Assembly: GCA_015061365.1 (NCBI GenBank)
Contig: SUWS01000018.1
Location: forward strand, 1-45,444
Origin: Lentimicrobiaceae bacterium
GTDB taxonomy: Bacteria; Bacteroidota; Bacteroidia; Bacteroidales; F082
Length of the DNA: 45,444 nucleotides
Direction: 5' to 3'
The notes under the pieces are model-generated. The model did not search any database. It was not told the DNA's origin and saw nothing but the letters and a program-made list of their open reading frames with translations. The position numbers were made by a program, and so were the translations under genes. Positions 30,181-37,504 of the stretch are shown one piece after another. The first letter of the stretch is position 1. Every line of letters starts with the position of its first letter.

Positions 30181-31644
30181 ATGAACGAATGTGTTTTAAA
30201 TCTCACTCCTGAATGCGTCTGGAAAGAATTCCACGGCATTTTGGCAGTACCACGTCCTTCAAAGAAAGAAGGCAAAATGGTTGAATATCTCATCAACTGG
30301 GCTAAAGAACATAAAGTAGAATATATTGTTGAAGAATGCGGCAACGTCATCATGAAGGCTCCTGCAACACCAGGCTTCGAAGACCGCAAGACTATCATCT
30401 TACAAGCACATACCGATATGGTATGCGAGAAAAACAGCGATAAGGTTCACGACTTCGAAAACGACCCTATCGAAGCTATCATAAAAGGTGACTGGCTCCA
30501 CGCTAACGGAACGACACTCGGTGCCGACGACGGTATCGGTGTAGCAGCAGCTCTCGCTGTCATCGCCGACCCTACAGTACAACACGGTCCTATAGAATGC
30601 ATCTTCACCGTTGACGAAGAGACAGGTCTCACCGGAGCAGAAAAACTCGACCCTAAAGACTTCAGTGGTCGTATCTTGCTCAACCTTGACTCGGAAGACG
30701 AAGGCGAGATCTTCATCGGATGCGCCGGCGGCATGGACACCATCATCAAGGTTTATTACAGAATGGAACCAGCTCCAAGAAGAAGCATTGCCTATAACAT
30801 CATGGTAAGCGGCCTCAAAGGCGGTCACTCCGGCGACGACATCAACAAGAACTTAGCTAACGCAAACAAACTCCTCACAAGAATATTATGGCAAGGAGCT
30901 AATGAATTCGACTTACGCGTTTATGACATTCAAGGCGGCAACCTACGTAACGCCATCGCACGTGAAGCAATGGCTGTAGCTTTCGTACCAGAAGAGTTCC
31001 AAGAAGAATTCGAAGAGTTCGTGAAAGTGATGGAAGCCAACTTCCAAAGAGAATATCAGGTCACAGAGCCTAACCTCTCTGTCAAGGCTAACGTCGCTGA
31101 AACACAGCCAGAGTTAGTCATCGATGAAATGACACAGTTCGACTTATTGAACACACTCTATGCTTGTCCTCACGGCGTGATAGCTATGTCGCAAACAATA
31201 CCTAACTTCGTTGAGACATCTACCAACTTAGCTTCAGTGAAGAAAAAAGAAGGCTTCTTCTTCATTCAGACATCACAGAGAAGTTCCATCGAGTCGTCGA
31301 AGGAAGACATCGCCAATATGGTTGAAGCTGTATTCAACCTCGCTAATGCAGAAGTCTTGCACACCGACGGTTATCCAGGCTGGACACCAAATCCTGACTC
31401 AGAAATTCGCAAGGTAGCAGAGAAATGCTATAAAGATCGTTTTGGCGTAGAGCCAAAAGTAAAGGCAATACACGCAGGATTGGAATGCGGCTTGGTAGGC
31501 GACAAGATCGCGGGCATGGATATGATTTCCTTCGGTCCTACCCTACGCGGAGTCCACTCACCAGACGAAAGAATCGAAATCCCTACAGTACAGAAATTCT
31601 GGGATTTGTTAAAAGACATTTTAGTTAATGCACCTAGAAATTAG
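30181..31644 (+). CDS. pepD: Aminoacyl-histidine dipeptidase (M20C), copy 1
   Basis: 487 residues. Cytosolic di-zinc dipeptidase of the PepD family. Metal-site motifs: QAHTDMV, GTTLGADDG, DEETG, NLDSEDEG and HSPDE near the C-terminus; the inserted dimerisation domain lies between about 200 and 380. It probably recycles dipeptides such as Xaa-His. A second copy follows directly. The stop TAG adjoins a heptad repeat tract. Confidence 0.94.
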   Translation: MNECVLNLTPECVWKEFHGILAVPRPSKKEGKMVEYLINWAKEHKVEYIVEECGNVIMKAPATPGFEDRKTIILQAHTDMVCEKNSDKVHDFENDPIEAIIKGDWLHANGTTLGADDGIGVAAALAVIADPTVQHGPIECIFTVDEETGLTGAEKLDPKDFSGRILLNLDSEDEGEIFIGCAGGMDTIIKVYYRMEPAPRRSIAYNIMVSGLKGGHSGDDINKNLANANKLLTRILWQGANEFDLRVYDIQGGNLRNAIAREAMAVAFVPEEFQEEFEEFVKVMEANFQREYQVTEPNLSVKANVAETQPELVIDEMTQFDLLNTLYACPHGVIAMSQTIPNFVETSTNLASVKKKEGFFFIQTSQRSSIESSKEDIANMVEAVFNLANAEVLHTDGYPGWTPNPDSEIRKVAEKCYKDRFGVEPKVKAIHAGLECGLVGDKIAGMDMISFGPTLRGVHSPDERIEIPTVQKFWDLLKDILVNAPRN

Positions 31645-31718
31645 TTTAAAGTTTAAGGTTTAAGGTTTAAAGTTTTTGAAGACTTGCCTTAAACCTTAAG
31701 CATTAAACCTTAAACAAA
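31645..31718. repeat. Inverted heptad tract, TTTAAGG family
   Basis: Words of TTTAAGG/TTTAAAG (31645-31673), a spacer, then CTTAAACC words in the opposite orientation (31688-31717). The two halves can pair as a hairpin between the two pepD genes. A lone copy (TTTAAGGTTTAAAG) occurs at 33656-33669. Confidence 0.85.
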
Positions 31719-31736
31719 TAATTAAACTTTAAAAAA

Positions 31737-33191
31737 ATGAGCATCAAAAATTTAGAACCTAATGGATTGTGGAAGAACTTTTATGAATTGACACAGATTC
31801 CACGTCCTTCAAAGAAAGAAGAGAAAGTCGTTGCTTTCTTGAAACAATTTGGCGAGAACTTAGGTCTTGAGACCATCGTTGATAAAGTCGGTAACGTCAT
31901 CATCCGTAAGCCTGCTACTCCAGGTTACGAAGACAGAATGGGCGTTGTTTTACAAGCACACGTCGATATGGTTCCACAGAAGAACTCCGACAAAGTACAC
32001 GATTTCGAGAAAGACCCTATCGAGACACGTATCGAAGACGGTTGGGTAAAAGCTAACGGCACAACACTCGGCGCTGACAACGGCGTTGGTGCCGCAGCAG
32101 CGATGGCTGTTCTCGAAGCAACAGATTTAGTTCACGGTCCTATCGAAGGCCTCTTCACCATTGACGAGGAGACAGGTATGACAGGAGCTAACGCTTTAGA
32201 ACCAGGCGTCTTGAAAGGCGACATCCTCATCAACATGGACTCTGAGACAGAAGGCGAACTTTACGTTGGTTGCGCCGGCGGTATCGACACCTGCGGTTAT
32301 TTCACACCAACATTCGAAGACGTACCAGCAGGCTCAAAGGCATTCCAACTTATCGTCAAAGGATTAAAAGGCGGTCACTCTGGCATGGACATCATCTTAG
32401 GTCGTGCCAACGCCAACAAGGTGATGAACGCTTTATTATTGAAAGCTACAGAAGAATACGACGCAAGAGTTGCTGACATCCAAGGTGGCAGCTTACGTAA
32501 CGCGATACCACGCGAGTCGTTCGTAACAATCACAGTTCCTGAAGCAAAGGCAGAAGAATTAGTAGCATACGTACCTGTATTCGAAGCTGCCGTCAAGGAA
32601 GAATTCGCTGCTGTAGAACCAGAAATGAGCATCACAATTACTCCAGCAGAAATGCCTGCTAAGGTCATCGACAAACAAACTATAGCTAACTTAATCGAAG
32701 CCGTCGCTAAATATCCTAACGGCGTCATCGCAATGTCGAAAGACTTCGAAGACACAGTAGAGACATCATCGAACTTAGCTATCGTAAAATTGGTCGACGG
32801 TCAGATTATGACAGCATCATTACAACGCAGTTTAGTCGATGCAAGCAAAGACGAGTTAGCAGCAGAAATGCGTAAGGTTTTGGAAAGCTGCGGCGCAAGA
32901 GCAGAGTCGACAGGTTCATACCCAGGCTGGAAACCAAACATCAACTCTATCATCTACAACACAATGAAGAAAGTGTACGCCGACAAATACGGCAAGACAC
33001 CAAAGACAATGGTTATCCACGCTGGTTTGGAATGCGGCATCTTAGGTTCAAAATATCCTAACTGGGATATGGTTTCATTCGGACCTACTTTGGTATTCCC
33101 TCACTCACCAGACGAAGCACTCAAGATCGACACAGTGCCATTGTTCTGGGACTTCTTGGTTGAGACACTAAAGAATGTACCTGTGAAATAA
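31737..33191 (+). CDS. pepD: Aminoacyl-histidine dipeptidase (M20C), copy 2
   Basis: 484 residues, paralogue of the gene just upstream; by eye about half of the first 200 positions are identical. Metal-site motifs are complete: QAHVDMV, GTTLGADNG, DEETG, NMDSETEG, HSPDE. The two copies differ around the active-site lip (LRGVHSP against LVFPHSP), so they may prefer different dipeptides (inference). It probably arose by an old tandem duplication. A hairpin terminator follows. Confidence 0.94.
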   Translation: MSIKNLEPNGLWKNFYELTQIPRPSKKEEKVVAFLKQFGENLGLETIVDKVGNVIIRKPATPGYEDRMGVVLQAHVDMVPQKNSDKVHDFEKDPIETRIEDGWVKANGTTLGADNGVGAAAAMAVLEATDLVHGPIEGLFTIDEETGMTGANALEPGVLKGDILINMDSETEGELYVGCAGGIDTCGYFTPTFEDVPAGSKAFQLIVKGLKGGHSGMDIILGRANANKVMNALLLKATEEYDARVADIQGGSLRNAIPRESFVTITVPEAKAEELVAYVPVFEAAVKEEFAAVEPEMSITITPAEMPAKVIDKQTIANLIEAVAKYPNGVIAMSKDFEDTVETSSNLAIVKLVDGQIMTASLQRSLVDASKDELAAEMRKVLESCGARAESTGSYPGWKPNINSIIYNTMKKVYADKYGKTPKTMVIHAGLECGILGSKYPNWDMVSFGPTLVFPHSPDEALKIDTVPLFWDFLVETLKNVPVK

Positions 33192-33214
33192 TTCACTATA
33201 TATAATTTAGCCAT

Positions 33215-33279
33215 GAGCCATGAGCTACGAGTTATGGGCAAATAACCCAATGCTCACATCTCATGGCTCTCTGCTTTTT
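33215..33279 (+). terminator. Terminator of the pepD genes built from AGCCATGAGC words
   Basis: GAGCCATGAG (33215-33224) pairs perfectly with CTCATGGCTC (33260-33269). An inner TGGG/CCCA adds to the stem, and a TTTTT run follows at 33275-33279. The 7-base GCCATGA word here is the same one repeated inside the TPR regulator gene. Confidence 0.72.
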
Positions 33280-33424
33280 AAAGTAATATTTTCCGTTAAA
33301 AATTCCATCAATAATCATCAAAAGCAGAATTATTTCATCATACAAAACATAACTCATTGTTTAGCAACAAAATAAATATTATTATTTTTTTTGAGAAAAT
33401 ATTTTTTCTTTAAGAAAAATTTAC

Positions 33425-33432
33425 TACTTTTG
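33425..33432 (+). promoter_or_regulatory. -7 box of rpmH
   Basis: TACTTTTG fits TAnnTTTG and is followed by C, as in most sites here. It is 48 bases before the rpmH start. The region upstream is a long A/T tract; a TTTG at 33390-33393 is too far away (31 bases). Confidence 0.5.
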
Positions 33433-33480
33433 CAACTCAAAATAATAAGGGAAAATTAAGAAGAAAAAATACATAAGACA

Positions 33481-33627
33481 ATGAAACGCACATTTCAACC
33501 ATCAAACAGAAAACGTAGAAACAAACACGGCTTCAGATCAAGAATGTCAACAGCCAATGGTCGTAAAGTTTTAAAAGCACGCCGTGCTAAAGGCAGAAAG
33601 AAACTTACAGTTTCTGACGAGTATTAA
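33481..33627 (+). CDS. rpmH: 50S ribosomal protein L34
   Basis: 48 residues: opens [20 protein letters not shown], then [20 protein letters not shown] and a short KLTVSDEY tail. Very basic, as expected. In many bacteria rpmH lies next to rnpA and dnaA; here it stands alone between pepD and a regulator, with its own -7 box and a terminator. Confidence 0.97.
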   Translation: MKRTFQPSNRKRRNKHGFRSRMSTANGRKVLKARRAKGRKKLTVSDEY

Positions 33628-33669
33628 TTCTGTTACGCCGTACCTAATAAGATTATTTAAGGTTTAAAG

Positions 33670-33702
33670 AAATCCGGTCTTTTATAAGATCGGATTTTTT
33701 TA
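33670..33702 (+). terminator. Terminator of rpmH
   Basis: A 12-bp stem with one G-T-type mismatch (AAATCCGGTCTT and AAGATCGGATTT), a four-base loop, and a T run. It ends just before the promoter of the next gene. Confidence 0.88.
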
Positions 33703-33716
33703 TTAGACTTTTTTCT

Positions 33717-33724
33717 TATCTTTG
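33717..33724 (+). promoter_or_regulatory. -7 box immediately before the TPR regulator start
   Basis: TATCTTTG followed by C, a perfect -7 box, ends only five bases before the ATG at 33730. With usual spacing the transcript would begin at or next to the start codon, giving a leaderless or nearly leaderless mRNA. Confidence 0.6.
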
Positions 33725-33729
33725 CAATC

Positions 33730-36700
33730 ATGAGAATGCTTCTGCTTTACATATTGCTTGTAGCCTTCGGCTGTCAACAGACAACAGTCAACGGACAACA
33801 GACTCCTTTTTTAGAATCTGAGAATCTGAAAACCTCAGAATCTGAGAAAAGCTGTGAGCCACGAGCAATGAGCAATGAGCCTTTTTTAGAATCTGAAAAT
33901 CTGAAAAACTCAGAATCTGAAAAGGTACTAAAGATTTTTCAGGTTTTCAATTTCTCAGATTCTCAGATTCAAAAAGATTCTCAGGTTTTCAATTTCTCAG
34001 ATTCTCAGATTCAAAAAGATTCTCAGGTTTTCAATTTCTCAGATTCTCAGATTCAAAAAGATTCTCAGGTTTTCAGTTTCTCAGTTTCTCAGATTTTATA
34101 CTTCGAAAACCAAATCCGTCTCGCCGACTCTTTATATAAAAACTATCTCCCGCAATATAACTTTGAGGAAGTTAAAGCTGCGGTGATGTTTTTTGATAGC
34201 CTGCGGCTGACAACAGACCTTTTAGAATCTGAAAATCTGAAAACCTCAGAATCTGAGAAAGGCTGTGAGCCACGAGCTATGAGCCATGAGACTTTTTTAG
34301 AATCTGAAAAATCCGTGAACATCAGTGAAATTTGTGGGAATGAAAAAACAAACCACAAATTGGTACAGAAAAAATCTGAAAAAGGCTGCGAGCAGCGAGC
34401 CATGAGCAATGAGCCTTTTTTAGAATCTGAGAATCTGAAAAACTCAGAATCTGAGAAAAGCTGCGAGCCACGAACAATGAGCAATGAGCCTTTTTCTGAA
34501 ACTGAAAAATCCGTGAACATCAGTGAAATTTGTGGGAATGAAAAAACAAACCACAAATTGGTACAGAAAAAATCTGAGAAAGGCAGCGAGCCACGAGCCA
34601 TGAGCCATGAGCAGAGATTCCACAATACTCAAAGCTCACAGCACGAAGCTCAAAGCCTCAAAAAAACTGTTGACTGTTGTCCGTTGTCTGTTGACATAGA
34701 ATATCAACGCGCTCGCGCGCACTACTACCACGCCGTCGGTCTCACCGAACGCGATGACATCGTAGGAGCCTGCGAACATTATTTCATAGCCTTGGAGATT
34801 ATGGAATCAGAAACTGAAAATCTGAAAACCTCAAAATCTGAAAAACGGCTAAAGATTAAAGACAAAAGGCTAAAAGTCTCGGTCACTGAACCTGTCGAAG
34901 CGCCGAATGATGGCGTTGTGCCTTCGACAAGCTCAGGCACCACTACCACAAGGACTGTTGACCGTTGTCTGTTGTCTGTTGACAATCCGGAGGATTACGA
35001 AAAAATCCGTTTCCTCTCATTGATTTATACGAGATTAGGCGAATTGTTCCTTAGTGAAAACTACTGCGACCTTGCGATTTCCAAATACAGAAAAGCATTG
35101 AAATATAAGTTATTGCTTGGAGAAAACAAAGCCGTAGCTAACACATACAAATGCTTGGGCAATTCGTATCAGCTTTACAACATGCCCGACAGCGCATTGT
35201 ATTATTATAATAAGTCGTTGGAAACCAACTCCGAACTTCCGAACAGGTTAGATGTCGAGAAATGCATAGCCCAGATCCTATTTGATAAAGGAGAAAAGGA
35301 CAGTGCGTATATTATGATCAAGAATAATTTGGACAAGATTGAGAATGTCAATATAATATACTCCTACTATAACATATTAGGAGACATGTATATAAATGAT
35401 AAAGAATATGATTGTGCCATCTATTATCTTGATAAAAGCATGAATAGTACAATATCCGATATAAGAGTATATGCAGCCATTAGACTTTCCTCGATATATA
35501 ATATCATTGGTGATAACATAAAGAAAGCGTATTATGATAATATTGTCTCTAAAATATTAATAGATTACAATAATTCAAATATTGAAACAAGCAAGTTGCA
35601 ATATATATATGACAGATATAAGGAGAGAAAATCCGAAAAGGAAAAATCAATAAGCAGAATGAGAACAAAAGTTATTGCAGTATCACTTTCTGTACTTGTG
35701 TTCATAACTTTTGTCATTACAATTCTAATCTTGCGCAAATCTAAAAGAAAAGATAAATATATAGCAAGCAAAGAAGAAATAATCAGTAATACAAATGAGA
35801 AAATAAAACAGAAAGAATCTGAGATAAAGAAACTTATTGAAGCAATAGAACGTTACAGAACTGACATCAATTCCATTAAGAATGAAGTGGTTATAAAAGA
35901 ACATGAAATATCATCTAAAGAATCCGTCATCAAGAATATGGAAGACGATCTGTCGGCAAAAGAGGGGGAATTGAAAAAACTTCAGGAAAATATTCATGAA
36001 TACATGATATTGATTAACAATCTGAATGAAGATAATATAGCGAAAAAGAAACAGATAAAAAGTCATCTTGAAGAGATTGAAAATAACAGGCAAGTGATAA
36101 ACGATAAGGACCGTCTTATTTCCATTGCGACCGAAGGATTGATTACAAGAAAGGATGCCATCGCTGAAAACAGAAATGAGATCGCAAGGCTGCAGGCGAT
36201 TATAGGCGAGAATGACAAGATTATAAATAGAATGTCTAAAGATTATAAAACCAATGAAGAATTGATAGCAATACAAACAGAGAAAATAGAGAAATTGAAA
36301 ACTGAGATAAATGAGACGAGAAACAATCTTGACGATCTAAGATTCAGAAATTCCTCCACTGAAGGCAGAATAAAGAGCCTAAATGCCGAATTGAAGAAAA
36401 AAGAGGAACTTATAAAGAAATTTACGGCAGAAATTTCAAATCTAAGGTACAGATTGGAAAGGAATCATATTGAGATCTCAAATCTAAACAATTATCTCCA
36501 ATCAGAGGTTTGTACGAGGATACTTAAGGAAATAAAAGAACTTTCTGAAAATAATATGGATACTTCCGAATTAACAACTATGTCTCAGAAGGAACTGGTT
36601 TTATTATTAAATTCCGCAAATTTTCACCTAAACTATTTTATGAATGACATCGCCAACAAGTATTCAAGACTGAAAAAGGAAGATTTGTATTATTTGTGTC

Positions 36701-36849
36701 TTGTAATTATCGGATTGAACAACAGTCAAATTTCTTCATTGCTTGGCGTGACATACACTGCTGTAAGAAAAAGGAAGAATAAAATTTGCAAGTTATTAGG
36801 ATTAGATATAAAAGAAAATCTATATAATCATCTCCTGAACCTAATCTAA
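33730..36849 (+). CDS. TPR-transmembrane-coiled-coil-HTH lipoprotein regulator with in-frame repeat inserts
   Basis: 1039 residues. In order: hydrophobic signal with a loose lipobox (VAFGC, Cys15); insert 1 (about 17-123); a short helical stretch like the ADSLM...DSL start of this Bacteroidota family (124-162); insert 2 (164-321); helical TPR-like segment (323-358); insert 3 (359-418); TPR repeats (about 424-600); one membrane helix (646-670); a long coiled coil (about 672-925); and a C-terminal helix-turn-helix (about 985-1035, NNSQISSLLGVTYTAVRKRKNKI). The layout suggests sensing in the periplasm with DNA binding in the cytoplasm. The inserts consist of repeat words found in spacers of this window (FLESENLK.SESEK, CEPRAMSNEP). 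They keep the frame and sit between helices. Target genes are unknown; the adjacent secreted-protein gene is a guess. The frame is open throughout, so it is not called a pseudogene. Confidence 0.85.
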   Translation: MRMLLLYILLVAFGCQQTTVNGQQTPFLESENLKTSESEKSCEPRAMSNEPFLESENLKNSESEKVLKIFQVFNFSDSQIQKDSQVFNFSDSQIQKDSQVFNFSDSQIQKDSQVFSFSVSQILYFENQIRLADSLYKNYLPQYNFEEVKAAVMFFDSLRLTTDLLESENLKTSESEKGCEPRAMSHETFLESEKSVNISEICGNEKTNHKLVQKKSEKGCEQRAMSNEPFLESENLKNSESEKSCEPRTMSNEPFSETEKSVNISEICGNEKTNHKLVQKKSEKGSEPRAMSHEQRFHNTQSSQHEAQSLKKTVDCCPLSVDIEYQRARAHYYHAVGLTERDDIVGACEHYFIALEIMESETENLKTSKSEKRLKIKDKRLKVSVTEPVEAPNDGVVPSTSSGTTTTRTVDRCLLSVDNPEDYEKIRFLSLIYTRLGELFLSENYCDLAISKYRKALKYKLLLGENKAVANTYKCLGNSYQLYNMPDSALYYYNKSLETNSELPNRLDVEKCIAQILFDKGEKDSAYIMIKNNLDKIENVNIIYSYYNILGDMYINDKEYDCAIYYLDKSMNSTISDIRVYAAIRLSSIYNIIGDNIKKAYYDNIVSKILIDYNNSNIETSKLQYIYDRYKERKSEKEKSISRMRTKVIAVSLSVLVFITFVITILILRKSKRKDKYIASKEEIISNTNEKIKQKESEIKKLIEAIERYRTDINSIKNEVVIKEHEISSKESVIKNMEDDLSAKEGELKKLQENIHEYMILINNLNEDNIAKKKQIKSHLEEIENNRQVINDKDRLISIATEGLITRKDAIAENRNEIARLQAIIGENDKIINRMSKDYKTNEELIAIQTEKIEKLKTEINETRNNLDDLRFRNSSTEGRIKSLNAELKKKEELIKKFTAEISNLRYRLERNHIEISNLNNYLQSEVCTRILKEIKELSENNMDTSELTTMSQKELVLLLNSANFHLNYFMNDIANKYSRLKKEDLYYLCLVIIGLNNSQISSLLGVTYTAVRKRKNKICKLLGLDIKENLYNHLLNLI
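33941..34066 (+). repeat. Three perfect 42-bp tandem copies inside the TPR gene
   Basis: Unit starts at 33941, 33983 and 34025, each 42 bases (14 codons, encoding a QVFNFSDSQIQKDS cycle), with a decayed partial fourth copy after. The unit is made of CTCAGATT words with an 8-base period. Because 42 is a multiple of three, copy-number change keeps the frame. Confidence 0.93.
34304..34378 (+). repeat. 75-bp direct repeat, copy A
   Basis: Identical to 34502-34576. It encodes SVNISEICGNEKTNHK and following residues. The segment around ATCAGTGAAATTTGTGGG resembles the spacer sequence at 37351-37377. Confidence 0.92.
34502..34576 (+). repeat. 75-bp direct repeat, copy B
   Basis: Perfect copy of 34304-34378, offset by 198 bases (66 codons). 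Flanks are also similar, so the duplicated unit is probably about 198 bases with faster change in the GAGCCATGAGC words. Confidence 0.92.
34886..34936. repeat. REP-like palindrome inside the TPR gene
   Basis: CTGAACCTGTCGAAG (34886-34900) and CTTCGACAAGCTCAG (34922-34936) match as inverted arms at 13 of 15 positions, with an inner CGCC/GGCG. It encodes part of TEPVEAPNDGVVPSTSSG. CTGAGCTTGTCGAAG-type palindromes are common spacer elements in many bacterial genomes; here one is read as protein. Confidence 0.8.
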
Positions 36850-36898
36850 TAATATTGATTATCAAGTTTATAACTATTTTATGGTTTCATAATTTCCC

Positions 36899-36930
36899 CT
36901 TGACAACGAATCATTTCCGCTATATCTTTG
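36899..36930 (+). promoter_or_regulatory. Promoter of the DUF3244-like gene
   Basis: CTTG at 36899-36902, a spacer of 20 bases, then TATCTTTG at 36923-36930. Start codon 17 bases later. One of the clearest promoters in the window. Confidence 0.72.
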
Positions 36931-36947
36931 TCGCAAATTAAAATGCG

Positions 36948-37316
36948 ATGAAAAAATTGTTTTTACTAATCATTCTTTCGCAAGTCGTTTTTATGACAGA
37001 AGCGAAACAGAAAAGTTTAGAAGAGGGTGTTGATGTTTTGAGAGTGCATTCCAGCATCCAAAACGGCTACACAGATCGTTCCGAAACCATCTCAGCGGAT
37101 ATTACGGGACATGTACTTACTATCACCTTTAACGATAATGTGGGAATTGCGCATATCGTCATTAAGGATTCTAACGGTGTCTATATCGACAGAGACAATG
37201 TCTTCTCGACACCTGATCACGCCACCTTTATTATTAATGATGCCGGCTACTACAGAATGGACATCACTTTGAGTAACGGTGAGCAGTACTACGGTTATTT
37301 TAGAGTTGAAAATTGA
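36948..37316 (+). CDS. Small secreted DUF3244-like protein
   Basis: 122 residues with a signal peptide (about 1-19, MKKLFLLIILSQVVFMTEA). The rest is predicted beta-rich, with an immunoglobulin-like pattern (VLTITFNDNVGIAHIVIKDSNG, GYYRMDITLSNGEQYYGYF). It resembles the DUF3244 proteins of Bacteroidales, though I cannot confirm this by search. Function unknown. It has its own promoter after the TPR regulator. Its last residues and stop (RVEN, TGA) fall in an AAAATTGAAAGTTGA repeat tract, so the true C-terminus may have been replaced or extended by the repeat. Confidence 0.7.
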   Translation: MKKLFLLIILSQVVFMTEAKQKSLEEGVDVLRVHSSIQNGYTDRSETISADITGHVLTITFNDNVGIAHIVIKDSNGVYIDRDNVFSTPDHATFIINDAGYYRMDITLSNGEQYYGYFRVEN

Positions 37317-37465
37317 AAGTTGAAAATTGAAAATCTGAAAAACTGAGAAATCAGTGCGTATCAGTGAAATCCGTGGGAGTAGAGAACGGTCCTTACAGAA
37401 CTTTAGAATTTTAGAACTTTAGAATTTTAGAATTTGCTGACAGCTCATGGCTCGTAGCTCGCAGC
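37304..37465. repeat. Composite repeat tract after the DUF3244-like gene
   Basis: Successive families: AAGTTGAAAATTGA (37304-37331), AATCTGAAAAACTGA (37331-37350), ATCAGTGAAATCCGTGGG (37351-37378), TTTAGAATTTTAGAAC (37400-37434) and CTCATGGCTCGTAGCTCGCAGC (37444-37465). All except the TTTAGAA family also occur inside the TPR gene. Confidence 0.8.
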
Positions 37466-37504
37466 AAAAAAAGGAAATTATAAACAATTAAAAAATTATT
37501 GTAT

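Noticed and set aside
33941-34066. A CRISPR array of 42-bp repeats
   Set aside because: The copies are directly adjacent without spacers and are in frame within a gene.
37499-37504. TTG start two codons upstream of the T9SS protein
   Set aside because: The ATG at 37505 is closer to a standard signal peptide and needs no rare start codon.
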